From the NCBI GenBank assembly GCA_963543925.1, contig CAUUCP010000005.1:1-64000 (forward strand): 64,000 bases of DNA, written 5' to 3'. Of the stretch, positions 16,911 through 26,148 are shown in pieces. Below the pieces are notes generated by a model. The model saw only the letters and a program-made list of their open reading frames with translations, did not search any database and was not told the origin of the DNA. The translations under genes and the position numbers were made by a program. The number at the start of each line of letters is the position of its first letter. Position 1 is the stretch's first letter. The DNA is from Bacteroides_D sp963543925 (GTDB lineage: Bacteria; Bacteroidota; Bacteroidia; Bacteroidales; CAJPTX01).

Positions 16911-17324
16911 ATGGCTGCGATTCTTTCGATAGTGGGACGCATTATCTCGATACTTCCGAAGGTCGAGGGCGAGAGTGCTAATGGACACTGGGTACGACAA
17001 AGCTTTGTCGTGGAAGTTGTGGAGGGGAATTTTACCTCTAATGTCTGTTTCGACGCGTGGGGAGAAAACTCGGTAAATGCCCTTGCGGCTTTTAAGACGG
17101 GCGATGCGGTGAATGTCTCTTTCCGTCCCTCCTCGCGCGAGTTCAATGGAAAATGGTACACCAGTCTTCGTGCTTGGCGGATTGTTAGTGAAACGGAGGC
17201 TACACAGACGCAGCATGATGGGGTGGTAGACCCAGAGCCCGCCGTGGCACATATTGATACTACCCCGAGCGAAGAAACAGCTGAGGGGGGAGCGGTGAAG
17301 AAATTAGAGGATCTTCCCTTCTAA
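16911..17324 (+). CDS. DUF3127 (OB-fold-like) protein with SSB-type C-terminal tip
   Basis: 137 residues. The N-terminal 90 residues match the DUF3127 family restricted largely to Bacteroidota (VGRIISILPKVEGES, FVVEVVEGNF, FDAWGE, GDAVNVSFRPSSREFNGKWYTSLRAWRI). That family resembles an OB-fold, single-stranded-DNA-binding type domain. A flexible acidic Thr/Glu linker ends in EDLPF, very like the acidic DDIPF tip with which SSB recruits repair partners. The start lies five bases after the FKBP stop. A nucleic-acid-binding role is inferred from fold and tail. Confidence 0.8.
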   Translation: MAAILSIVGRIISILPKVEGESANGHWVRQSFVVEVVEGNFTSNVCFDAWGENSVNALAAFKTGDAVNVSFRPSSREFNGKWYTSLRAWRIVSETEATQTQHDGVVDPEPAVAHIDTTPSEETAEGGAVKKLEDLPF

Positions 17325-17352
17325 GTCCCTTTCGTCCAATCGCTATTTTTAC

Positions 17353-18771
17353 ATGCAGTGTATAGTGAGGAGCTTGAGGATTGACCCCTCTAAGCTCCTT
17401 CTTTTTTCTCTTTGTTGGGGGCTCTTCGTAGCGTGCTTGCCGAGTTGTGCAGAGAAGGAGGGGGCGATCCCTTCGGTCTCCGACCTTCGGCTTTCTGTAG
17501 ATTCGATTTGTTTCGACAGTGTTTTCCTTACCGAGGTCTCTCCAACCCACCTCGTACGAGTCTATAATCTTACCTCACACTCCATTATTATCCCTCGTTT
17601 GGCGTTGCTGGGGGGAAGTCAGAGTCAATTCTCGTTATTGATTGATGGGGAACAGACTACAGAGGCGAAGGATGTGCGTATCGAAGGGCGCGATAGTCTC
17701 ACGATCCTGGCTCGTGTACGTCCCATCTCGACAACCGTTACAACCGAACGTTTGCATGACGAGCTTGTCCTCTCCTTACGAGATGGGGGGAAACGATCCG
17801 TGCGTCTGCGTGCAACGGGTTTAGCACATAATGATGTCGGAGAGAATGACTTCCGAAAATTAAACGCTCTACTACAAGAGGCGCCTAAGACCCCCCTCCT
17901 GATTACGCGCACGGTGGAAGTCCCCAAGGGAGAGACCCTCTATATCCCTGCTGGAGTAAGGCTTTATTTTCGTCCCCAAGCAGGTTTACGGGTGTACGGT
18001 TCATTGGTCATTGAGGGGGTGCCCAAACAGCACGCACTTCTGGCAGGGGAACGTCTAGATACAGCGTATAGGGATACCCCAGGGCAATGGTTGGGGATTT
18101 CCTTGATGCCAGGGAGTGGTCCTCACCGTATCATGCATGCTACGATTCGCGCTGCAGTGACGGCGATACGTACGGATTCTGTACATCGACTCAGTGTGAT
18201 AGAGAACTCCATCGTGCGTGGGGCGAGTCTGGATGCCATGGTCTTCAAACGGTCGAACTTCCTCTTGCGGGGCTGTATCTTTACACAGAACTCTGGGGCT
18301 GCGGTGGCTGTGGCAGGAAGTCGTATTTCGTTGATTCACTGTTCGCTCAATGGGATGACACGCTTTGGACAGGCGCGTCGTTCGGCGCTCATTTCGCTAG
18401 AAAAGCCACCACAGGGTACACAGAATCAGCTCTCGGTGATCAACTCGATTGTGTGGGGGAATTACGAGGTCGAGTTCCGTTCCTATGATACCGAGCGTTT
18501 TGCGAATGAGATTGTTACACTTTCCCACTCTCTGATCCGCTGGGGTAGTCAACGTCCCCCGATTGCGGATCACTGGGTGGGAGTTATTTACTCCCCTCCC
18601 CAGTGGGAGAATGCGAGCAAGCACAACTTGGCATTAAAATCCTCTTCCCCTGCGCGTGGTACTGCTTTGGTATTGGAAGAGTCTGAGGATGCCGAGGACA
18701 TCAATGGTTTTCCTCGTCTACACGCTGACGGTACTGTGGATATGGGCGCGCTTGTCTGGGATGAGGATTAG
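17353..18771 (+). CDS. Lipoprotein with right-handed parallel beta-helix repeats
   Basis: 472 residues. A lipobox-like CLPSC places the lipidated Cys at 32. Residues about 40-160 form an immunoglobulin/ASH-like domain (RVYNLTSHSIIIPRL). About 185-460 is a beta-helix with repeated short strands (SVIENSIVRGASLDAMVFKR, LLRGCIFTQNSGAAVAV, SVINSIVWGNYEV) and the closing GFPRLHADGTVDMGAL typical of choice-of-anchor/DUF1565-like helix proteins. Homologues are common in Bacteroidales with no assigned function; parallel beta-helices often bind or cleave polysaccharides, but no catalytic residues can be assigned here. Confidence 0.75.
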   Translation: MQCIVRSLRIDPSKLLLFSLCWGLFVACLPSCAEKEGAIPSVSDLRLSVDSICFDSVFLTEVSPTHLVRVYNLTSHSIIIPRLALLGGSQSQFSLLIDGEQTTEAKDVRIEGRDSLTILARVRPISTTVTTERLHDELVLSLRDGGKRSVRLRATGLAHNDVGENDFRKLNALLQEAPKTPLLITRTVEVPKGETLYIPAGVRLYFRPQAGLRVYGSLVIEGVPKQHALLAGERLDTAYRDTPGQWLGISLMPGSGPHRIMHATIRAAVTAIRTDSVHRLSVIENSIVRGASLDAMVFKRSNFLLRGCIFTQNSGAAVAVAGSRISLIHCSLNGMTRFGQARRSALISLEKPPQGTQNQLSVINSIVWGNYEVEFRSYDTERFANEIVTLSHSLIRWGSQRPPIADHWVGVIYSPPQWENASKHNLALKSSSPARGTALVLEESEDAEDINGFPRLHADGTVDMGALVWDED

Positions 18772-18815
18772 GTGTCTGTAATAAGTCCCTGACTACACCA
18801 ATCTTATGGATAGAC

Positions 18816-19868
18816 ATGGCAATCCTACGCGTGGGTGTCGAGGCATTTCTTAACCTTCGAGAGGCTGGGATTATCGTCGACGTCCGTTCGCCTAACGAGT
18901 TTGCGCATGCCCATATCCCAGGTGCGGTGAATATCCCGCTCTTTAGTGATGACGAGCGTGCCAATATTGGCACACTCTATACTCGTGTCTCCCGAGAGGC
19001 GGCTATCTCCCGAGGCTTTGAATATCTGAACGGGCGTCTCGAAGAGCTCCGTCTTTCACTTCTCCATACGGCACGGCACGGTGCGGTGCGCTTGCACTGT
19101 TGGCGTGGTGGTATGCGTTCGGAGAGTGTCGCATGGCTCGTCGAACGTTCGGGGGTGTCGGTTTATCTTTTGGAGGGGGGCTACAAAGCCTATCGGGCTT
19201 ACGTATTGGAACGTTTTGCGTCTCCTATGCAGCTCCTTATCCTTGCGGGGATGACGGGAGCGGGAAAGACCGAGGTGCTTACCGAACTCGACGCTCTAGG
19301 AGAGCAGGTTATCGACCTGGAGGCATTGGCGCACCACAAGGGTTCTGCTTTTGGTGCGTTGGGAGAATTGCCACAGCCCTCTACCGAGCAGTTTGAAAAT
19401 GATCTCCTCGCTGCGCTACGTCCACTCTCTTCGCAGAAGAGGTTGTGGCTCGAGGATGAGAGTCGGAACATCGGGCGTGTGCTGCTTCCAGCATCCTTTT
19501 TCGCTCAGATGACGGATGCCCCTCGTGTCGTCCTAGAAACTCCGTTCTCTGATCGGGTGGCGCGCCTCACACGCATTTATACATCTCATTCGCCCGAGGA
19601 GCTTGTTTTGTGCATAGAGAAGATTCGCAAACGGTTGGGAGGTGACCACGCCAACGAATGTATTGCGCTTATTCGTCACGGAGATCTCCGAACAGCCGTA
19701 GAGCGTGTTCTGCACTATTATGACAAGCGTTATAGTTATGGGCTGCAGACTACGTCGCAGATTCTCTGCCGTATAGTACCGTCTGCTGCTGCGCCGCGTG
19801 CGGTAGCTGAACAGCTCTTGGCTGCCCTTCCTCACGTTCTTAGCTGCTATGGGGCTGGGAATCTGTGA
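18816..19868 (+). CDS. mnmH: tRNA 2-selenouridine synthase
   Basis: 350 residues, the normal length for MnmH (SelU/YbbB). The N-terminal rhodanese domain has IIVDVRSPNEFAHAHIPGA and the catalytic loop HCWRGGMRS with Cys95. The C-terminal P-loop domain has GMTGAGKT at 145-152. The enzyme replaces sulfur with selenium in wobble 2-thiouridine of tRNA-Lys, Glu and Gln, via a geranylated intermediate, using selenophosphate made by SelD. No selD is in the window. It lies 44 bases after the beta-helix gene. Confidence 0.93.
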   Translation: MAILRVGVEAFLNLREAGIIVDVRSPNEFAHAHIPGAVNIPLFSDDERANIGTLYTRVSREAAISRGFEYLNGRLEELRLSLLHTARHGAVRLHCWRGGMRSESVAWLVERSGVSVYLLEGGYKAYRAYVLERFASPMQLLILAGMTGAGKTEVLTELDALGEQVIDLEALAHHKGSAFGALGELPQPSTEQFENDLLAALRPLSSQKRLWLEDESRNIGRVLLPASFFAQMTDAPRVVLETPFSDRVARLTRIYTSHSPEELVLCIEKIRKRLGGDHANECIALIRHGDLRTAVERVLHYYDKRYSYGLQTTSQILCRIVPSAAAPRAVAEQLLAALPHVLSCYGAGNL

Positions 19869-19871
19869 TTT

Positions 19872-19887
19872 TGTTCCACGTGGAAAC
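19872..19887. promoter_or_regulatory. parS-like palindrome (candidate ParB site)
   Basis: TGTTCCACGTGGAAAC matches the widely conserved parS palindrome TGTTCCACGTGGAACA at 14 of 16 positions, with a perfect 12-bp core TTCCACGTGGAA (19874-19885). It lies in the 50-bp gap between mnmH and polA. If functional, ParB would load here for chromosome segregation. Confidence 0.5.
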
Positions 19888-19918
19888 CTCCCCTGCCTTA
19901 TCCATCATATAGTTGCCA

Positions 19919-22570
19919 ATGTCTTACACGAAACGTCTCTTACTTATCGATGGCTATGCGCTCCTCTATAGGTCGCACTATGCTATGATTAACAATCCGT
20001 TAATCACTTCCAAGGAGGAAAACACCTCGGCAGCCTTCGGTTTCCTACGGACGTTGCTAGACTGCATAGATCAGTTCCAACCCACGCACCTGGGGGTGGC
20101 GTTCGACTTGGGGGGAAAGACCTTTCGCCACGAAATGGACGAGAATTACAAGAGCAATCGACCACCTACACCGCCCGAGGTGAAATTCGGACTGGAGGTC
20201 GTTCGTCAGTTCCTAAAAACATTACACATTATAGAGTTGTGGGCAGAAGGGTTCGAGGCGGACGATGTCATAGGTTCTATTGCGCACCACTTTGCCAGCG
20301 AAGAAGTACAGGTGCAGATCTACTCCCCCGACAAGGATTTCCAACAGCTCTTGGCACCACACGTGCAGCTGCTGCGCCCCAAGAGTATGGGAGTAGGGCT
20401 CAATCTTGTGACAGAGGAAGATCTTTTACAGAAATACCACATCAAGTCTGCGAAACAGTTTGTCGACATACTAGCCCTATGGGGAGATACGGCAGATAAC
20501 GTGCCCGGCGTCCCAGGCATTGGCGAGAAGCGTGCTGCAGCCTTGGTATCCGAATATGGTTCGATAGAGTACATCTTGGGCAACAGTGGGCGTTTTACGA
20601 AACACATGGCGGCGAGTTTGGAACAGAATACAAAACAGCTGATGCTCTCGCGTCAGTTGGTGCGTATCCGTCTTGATGCCCCATTCCCAGAAGATATTGA
20701 GCAGTATCGGATGCCCTCCGACGTCTCTGCAGATGCCCTCCGTGCCCTGAATGACCAGTATGAGTTCCGCTCTCTTGGCGAACGGCTCGTACGCTGTTTC
20801 ACGAAAACGCAAAACACCCCGAAACAACCCTCGTTAGATGCCTTTTGTAAGGATATAGCCACCTTGACAACAAGAGGGGAATTTGACGCCTTCGTACGCG
20901 ATTTAGAATACCTACAGACGCCTTACTCGCTCGTGCTCTCTGCCAAGGGGTATGCTCTTGCCTATTTGAAAGGAGAAACGCTCGTCGCAAGAGTATTTGC
21001 CATAGAGGTCTTGGATGCTTGTGCTCCAGAGTGGCGCGATGCGATGGCACACTTCTTTGCCCGCCCCGAGCTCTCCTGTTATGCCTATGACCTCAAGGCG
21101 ATCTTCTACTCCCTGCGTGCGCAAGGGATGAAGCCCTTGGGGGCAAAGCTGGTCGACCTCCTGATTGCGCACTACCTCCTAGCACCAGAAAAAGCTTATG
21201 AGTTGGAAGTGCTTATCGCCAAGGAATTTCATTACACGCTGCAAGCACCTGCACACTCCCTCGACGCGCTAGCGGAACAAGCCATACTCCTGTACCGTTT
21301 GGGAGAGCAGCTCGCCGAACGGATTGACGCTACGGGGCTTGGAAAGATCTTCCATGACTTGGAGATGCCCCTCCTCCCCGTCCTCTTTGCTATGGAAGTC
21401 ACGGGGGTTGCTGTAAATACCGAGGTATTGACACAGCTCCACGACCGTTTGCAAGCAGAGCTCGACGCTCTTGAGGCAGAGATCCGAACCGTAGCGAAAA
21501 ATCCCGACTTCAAGATCTCATCCCCAAAACAGGTAGGGGAGCTCCTTTTTGAAACCTTGGCAATCGCCGACAAGCCGAAGAAGACTCCTAAGGGGCAGTA
21601 CAATACTACCGAGCAAGAGCTAGAAAAGTATCGGGAGGCATACCCCGTAGTAGAGAACATCTTGCACTATCGCGAGACTGCCAAGCTCCTTTCAACCTAC
21701 ATCGATGCGCTACCAAAATTGGTAGACCCACACACGCACCTCATCCATGCCTCCTTTAACCAAGCGGTGGTGGCCACAGGACGTCTGAGTTCGAGCAACC
21801 CCAATCTACAAAACATCCCCGTGCGTACCGAGGTGGGGCGTGAGATTCGTTCGGCATTCGTCTCGCGATTTGGTAAGGAGGGGCTACTCCTCTCCGCCGA
21901 CTATTCACAGATTGAGCTCCGTGTGCTCGCACACATGGCCAATGACGAGCATATGATCGCTGCCTTCAACCAAGGGCAGGATATCCATACGGCCACGGCA
22001 GCGCGAGTCAATGGCGTGCCCGTAGAGGAGGTCTCCAAGTTGATGCGTGAGCGTGCGAAGCGCGTGAACTTCGGGATTGTCTATGGGATCAGTCCCTTTG
22101 GGCTCTCACAACAGTTGCATATCCCTATAGACGAAGCTGCGGCGTTTATGAAAAGCTATTTCGAGCTCTATCCTACTATCGAGACCTTTATGCATGACAC
22201 CATCGAGGCGGGACGTCGCGACGGGTATGTACAGACCCTTTGGGGACGCCGTCGGTATGTGTATTACCTCCGTGCAGAAAATCAGAATGTCCGACAGGGG
22301 GCAGAGCGTATGGCAGTGAATATGCCTATTCAGGGGACGGCTGCCGATATTATCAAGGCTGCTATGGTACAGATTGCCGACCTGCTTCGTACGCATGGAT
22401 TCCGCGCTCTGCTTACGACACAGGTACATGACGAACTCATCTTCGACGTACCTCGCGACGAGATAGAGAGACTCGCCCCACTTGTCAAGGAGACGATGGA
22501 GCGTGTCATGACCCTGCGTGTCCCCCTCGTGGTAGACCTCGCCGTAGGAGATCATTGGGGCGCATTGTAG
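19919..22570 (+). CDS. polA: DNA polymerase I
   Basis: 883 residues from the ATG at 19919 (an in-frame TTG at 19913 is less likely). The N-terminal 5'-3' exonuclease is intact: LLIDGYALLYR, EADDVIGS, YSPDKDFQQLL, GDTADNVPGVPGIGEKRA. The central 3'-5' exonuclease fold is present, but all three Exo motifs lack their carboxylates. The polymerase domain is intact: motif A SADYSQIELRVLAHM, O-helix RAKRVNFGIVYG, motif C QVHDELIFDVP. It fills gaps in repair and removes RNA primers; proofreading is predicted absent, as in Taq and Bacillus enzymes. Confidence 0.95.
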   Translation: MSYTKRLLLIDGYALLYRSHYAMINNPLITSKEENTSAAFGFLRTLLDCIDQFQPTHLGVAFDLGGKTFRHEMDENYKSNRPPTPPEVKFGLEVVRQFLKTLHIIELWAEGFEADDVIGSIAHHFASEEVQVQIYSPDKDFQQLLAPHVQLLRPKSMGVGLNLVTEEDLLQKYHIKSAKQFVDILALWGDTADNVPGVPGIGEKRAAALVSEYGSIEYILGNSGRFTKHMAASLEQNTKQLMLSRQLVRIRLDAPFPEDIEQYRMPSDVSADALRALNDQYEFRSLGERLVRCFTKTQNTPKQPSLDAFCKDIATLTTRGEFDAFVRDLEYLQTPYSLVLSAKGYALAYLKGETLVARVFAIEVLDACAPEWRDAMAHFFARPELSCYAYDLKAIFYSLRAQGMKPLGAKLVDLLIAHYLLAPEKAYELEVLIAKEFHYTLQAPAHSLDALAEQAILLYRLGEQLAERIDATGLGKIFHDLEMPLLPVLFAMEVTGVAVNTEVLTQLHDRLQAELDALEAEIRTVAKNPDFKISSPKQVGELLFETLAIADKPKKTPKGQYNTTEQELEKYREAYPVVENILHYRETAKLLSTYIDALPKLVDPHTHLIHASFNQAVVATGRLSSSNPNLQNIPVRTEVGREIRSAFVSRFGKEGLLLSADYSQIELRVLAHMANDEHMIAAFNQGQDIHTATAARVNGVPVEEVSKLMRERAKRVNFGIVYGISPFGLSQQLHIPIDEAAAFMKSYFELYPTIETFMHDTIEAGRRDGYVQTLWGRRRYVYYLRAENQNVRQGAERMAVNMPIQGTAADIIKAAMVQIADLLRTHGFRALLTTQVHDELIFDVPRDEIERLAPLVKETMERVMTLRVPLVVDLAVGDHWGAL

Positions 22571-22648
22571 CCTAAGTACTCCTCTGGGTGGATCTCCTCC
22601 TACTCCTCCTCTACCCTCCTTCTAAAGAAGTCGGTCGGCACGCAGGCG

Positions 22649-25009
22649 TTAGAATAGAATCCGATAGTTGAACATTGGGGTAAAACCCTGCTGGTAACGA
22701 TACCTGACGCTCTGCGTTGCGACATCCCATACTTTGCCAAAGACGTTGCGGTGGTTCGTAAGGTTTTGTAGGTCAAGCGCCCACTCCTGAGAAAAATGTC
22801 GCGTATTCTGTCGGAAGGCTAGCCGTGCATTCACCTTGAAATACGGAGCAGCTTTTTCCGAATAGGGGCGAGACCAGTCGTTGACTAGCTCCCGATCTCG
22901 TCGCGAGGCCTCCTCGTCGACAGGATTCATCCATTTGCCGCCAGCAAAGACCGCTCGTCCATCGATAAGGAGTGCATACGTCGGGCTAAACGTCACCTCG
23001 TAACCCCCTAGGAGATTGAAAGCATACTCTCCATTGAACTTCGCATTGCGCCAACCACCCTCCAGCGTGCGAACCTGTGATTGGAACAGTGAGGCGGTCA
23101 ATAGGAAGTAATAACCATGGGAGAGGAATTTCTCCAGCGTTAGTTCCAGCCCATAGTTCCGACCGTTGCCCGAGTTGACTAAGTCGCGAGGTACGGTGAT
23201 GTTGTAGGAGTCTCCTGCATCCAGAAGCGAGAAGCCTGCGATCTGTCTCCTCGAAACAGGGATCGCGTAGAGCCATTGGTAGTAAAGCTCGCTCTTTAGA
23301 CGGAACTCTTTCCCCAATTTGACGTCGTAGGCAAGGACTGAATGGATGGCACGCGAGAGACCCAGATTGCGCATGGAGGAGGGGCTCTCCGTTTTCAAGA
23401 AGTAGAAGAGTGGCGATTGCATCTGACTGTGAAGCCCCCCCGAGAGGGTTAGGGTCTGTCGTGCTGCAACCCTCCACTGTAACGCCATGCGCGGCTCCAG
23501 TGCCCACGTATCGTTGAGGTGGAGATAGAGCCCGTGCAAGCCTGTGGCGAGCGTGAGCTTTTCGCTAGGACGATAGCGCCACGCAATATGCGCTTGGGAG
23601 AGGAGGTACGACCCTTGTGAGGAGACGCGTTCTAGGTATTGACTCGGGGAGATAAGGATCGAATCTTGGAGCGAGAGTTGCGACCATTGGAGTGTACTGC
23701 CTACCTCCCAGAAATGACGAGCAGAGAGACGTTGTTGGAAATCGAGGTAAAGCGAAGGGGTAGATTTACTCAGGCGCATGGCGTACCAGCGGTTGCGTTT
23801 GGCTGCCGTGGTGATCGAATCAATATTCGTCGCCGAGAGATTGCCTGTTGCCGCAAGCTTGAGGGTAAGGCGGGTATCAGAGGAAAGGCGATGGGTGACC
23901 TTTGCGCCGAGGACTCCAGATCGGGTGTAAAAATCCAAGTCGGAACGCTCGGGCTGTCCTGCTTGCGGGGTATCCCCTTCGTGCCATCCAAAGAAGATAC
24001 TATTAAGCCCTCCTAATCCAAAAAGCTCGATGTGCCAGCGTGCGTGCAGGGGGACTTGTACTTTGAACGTCAGATCTTGGTAATAAGGGGTAGCGCCATT
24101 CGTCCCCAGATCGAGATTCACCCCGAGGCGTTTCAATAGCGCTGGAAAGGAGTAGCGATAGCCGATCAGAAACGAGCCGGAATGTCGCTTTGACAGTGGA
24201 CCTTCTGCACCCAGTTCAAAGCCTCCCCAGCCGATCTGTCCGACAAATTCGTAGCGCTCGTTATTGCCATTACGTAGACGAAGGTCAAATGCCCCAGAGA
24301 GCGCATTGCCATAGCCTGCTGGGAAGGCTCCTGTAAAGAAATCCGACTGGGCGAGGTAATTGGCACTCACCATGGAGATAGGGCCTCCCGTTAAACCGTC
24401 GGTAGAAAAATGGTTGGGCGAAGGGATGTCCACACCCTCTAGCTTCCACAGGAGCCCCGTCGGGGAGTTGCCGCGGATGACGATGTCGTTCCGTTCGTCA
24501 GAGACACTCATCACGCCTGCATAGTTGGCGACCATACGTGCTGGGTCTCCCAAGCTCCCTGCGTAGCGCTCGGTCTCCGCCAATGTGAAGGCACGTGCCG
24601 AGGCTAGGGCAAACTCATTCGTCGGGACATCTTTACGTTGGGTATAGGCGATGGTCACACCCTCGAGCTCGGTCACCGACTCCTCCAGTGGGATACTTAA
24701 GTAAAGCTCCTTGCCTGATGAAAGAAGGAGTGCGTGCGCCTCCCACGGGAGATAACCCAAGCAAGAAACCTGCAGGGAGTGACGCCCCACTGGAATATCG
24801 GACAAGAGGAACTTCCCATTGCTATCGCTGATTGTGACCTTAGACGGATTCAGGCTTTCCAAGCGTATCACAGCCCCTGCTATTGGTTCGTGGGTTTGTA
24901 GGTCGCGCACCTCGCCGCGTATATTCTGGGTCAGCGGGTCTGGCGCTGCCCACAGAGTTAGGGGGAGCAAAAGGAAGAAAAAGAGTATACCACGAAAATG
25001 AAGCATCAT
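22649..25009 (-). CDS. TonB-dependent outer-membrane receptor
   Basis: 786 residues from ATG-ATG at 25009. The longer frame would need a TTG start and lacks a signal peptide at its front. The signal peptide is MMLHFRGILFFFLLLPLTLWAA. It is followed by a carboxypeptidase-regulatory-like domain (IRGEVRDLQTHEPIAGAVIRLES, about 28-110), a TonB plug (about 125-235, VIRGNSPTGLLWKLEGVDIPSPNHF) and a beta-barrel ending in MFNYRILF with the terminal aromatic expected for BAM insertion. It imports an unknown ligand across the outer membrane with TonB energy. It converges with polA and is divergent from nfo; no surface SusD partner is adjacent, so glycan import is not indicated. Confidence 0.88.
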   Translation of the reverse strand: MMLHFRGILFFFLLLPLTLWAAPDPLTQNIRGEVRDLQTHEPIAGAVIRLESLNPSKVTISDSNGKFLLSDIPVGRHSLQVSCLGYLPWEAHALLLSSGKELYLSIPLEESVTELEGVTIAYTQRKDVPTNEFALASARAFTLAETERYAGSLGDPARMVANYAGVMSVSDERNDIVIRGNSPTGLLWKLEGVDIPSPNHFSTDGLTGGPISMVSANYLAQSDFFTGAFPAGYGNALSGAFDLRLRNGNNERYEFVGQIGWGGFELGAEGPLSKRHSGSFLIGYRYSFPALLKRLGVNLDLGTNGATPYYQDLTFKVQVPLHARWHIELFGLGGLNSIFFGWHEGDTPQAGQPERSDLDFYTRSGVLGAKVTHRLSSDTRLTLKLAATGNLSATNIDSITTAAKRNRWYAMRLSKSTPSLYLDFQQRLSARHFWEVGSTLQWSQLSLQDSILISPSQYLERVSSQGSYLLSQAHIAWRYRPSEKLTLATGLHGLYLHLNDTWALEPRMALQWRVAARQTLTLSGGLHSQMQSPLFYFLKTESPSSMRNLGLSRAIHSVLAYDVKLGKEFRLKSELYYQWLYAIPVSRRQIAGFSLLDAGDSYNITVPRDLVNSGNGRNYGLELTLEKFLSHGYYFLLTASLFQSQVRTLEGGWRNAKFNGEYAFNLLGGYEVTFSPTYALLIDGRAVFAGGKWMNPVDEEASRRDRELVNDWSRPYSEKAAPYFKVNARLAFRQNTRHFSQEWALDLQNLTNHRNVFGKVWDVATQSVRYRYQQGFTPMFNYRILF

Positions 25010-25233
25010 GAGTAAGGCTTTGGCTAAACAACATGGGTTGAACAAAAATCATGCACCAAGAGGCTGGAGTGTTTTTCCTCGACCACTGACGAGCCACAGA
25101 CTACCCATACGTACCAAGCGGTAGACAGAGCGAAGGCGATCGTGACGAACGATCTCATCTCTATATAAAACAGGATGGCTTGCGAAGCGTTAACTAAGAA
25201 GCGGAGCTTTTCCGCCGATAAATGGAGGAGAGT

Positions 25234-26076
25234 ATGAAGTATATCGGAGCGCACGTCAGTGCTAGTGGTGGCGTCTCGCACGCACCAGAGAATGCGCACG
25301 CCATCGGGGCGACAGCCTTTGCACTCTTTACGAAAAATCAGCGGCAGTGGAATGCTGCGCCACTCACCGAGGAGGAGATTGCCACCTTTCAGGCTCGTTG
25401 TGCAGCGTACGGTTATGGTGCTGGGCAGATCCTCCCACACAATAGCTATCTGATTAACCTTGGGAGTCCTGAGGCGGGGAAACGTGCACAGTCGCTTGCA
25501 TCGTTTATTGATGAGATGCGTCGCTGTGCCCAATTGGGGATCGATCGACTGAACTTCCACCCAGGGAGTCACCTCAAGCAGATCTCCCCCACCGAGTGCC
25601 TTCATCTTATCGCAGAGGGGGTGAACCAAGCCATTGCCGCCGTGCCGAACGTCTGTGCCGTACTAGAGAATACCGCGGGGCAGGGCTCGAACCTTGGCTA
25701 TACCTTTGAACAGTTGGCGGAGATTATTGCCCAAGTCACAGACCCTTCTCGCGTAGGGGTGTGTATCGATACCTGTCATGCGCACCAAGCGGGGTACGAC
25801 CTCTCCACACCAGCAGGCTATAATGAGATGATGGAGGTCTTTGCAGAAACGGTAGGACTGCAGTACTTGCGGGGGATGCATCTCAACGATGCAATCCACC
25901 CAGCTGGGAGCAAGAAAGACCGGCATGCGCCCCTAGGCGATGGCACCATCGGCTGGGCGACCTTCGAGACACTCGTACAAGACCCACGTACCGATGGCAT
26001 CCCACTCATCCTCGAAACGCCAGAGCCAGAACGTTGGCCTGACGAGATTGCGCGGCTAAAACAAGCCGCTAGCTAG
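25234..26076 (+). CDS. nfo: Endonuclease IV (AP endonuclease)
   Basis: 280 residues, normal family length. The start at 25234 is preferred over 25222 because GGAGGAG lies just ahead of it. The TIM-barrel zinc ligands are visible: IGAHVSASGG, LNFHPGSHL, LENTAGQGSNLG, CIDTCHAHQAGYD, HLNDA with KDRHAPLGDGTIGW, and LETPEPERW. The enzyme cleaves 5' of abasic sites and removes 3' blocking groups in base-excision repair. It is a single-gene unit followed by a strong terminator. Confidence 0.95.
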   Translation: MKYIGAHVSASGGVSHAPENAHAIGATAFALFTKNQRQWNAAPLTEEEIATFQARCAAYGYGAGQILPHNSYLINLGSPEAGKRAQSLASFIDEMRRCAQLGIDRLNFHPGSHLKQISPTECLHLIAEGVNQAIAAVPNVCAVLENTAGQGSNLGYTFEQLAEIIAQVTDPSRVGVCIDTCHAHQAGYDLSTPAGYNEMMEVFAETVGLQYLRGMHLNDAIHPAGSKKDRHAPLGDGTIGWATFETLVQDPRTDGIPLILETPEPERWPDEIARLKQAAS

Positions 26077-26097
26077 TAAAACGTTAGCTAGTAATAA

Positions 26098-26130
26098 AAG
26101 AGAGGAGGGAAGCCCCTCCTCTCTTGTTTT
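26098..26130. terminator. Bidirectional terminator between nfo and ddl
   Basis: Perfect 12-bp stem AAGAGAGGAGGG / CCCTCCTCTCTT with loop AAGC. It is followed by GTTTT on the plus strand and by TTTTATTA on the minus strand, so it serves both convergent genes. Confidence 0.85.
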
Positions 26131-26148
26131 GCTATTCGTGTGGGGATA

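Noticed and set aside
22571..22648. Terminator between polA and the TonB receptor
   Set aside because: Only a 4-bp CTTC/GAAG stem without a T-tract was found.
22649..25009. SusC of a polysaccharide utilisation locus
   Set aside because: No SusD-like or glycoside hydrolase gene is adjacent, and the receptor is shorter than typical SusC proteins.
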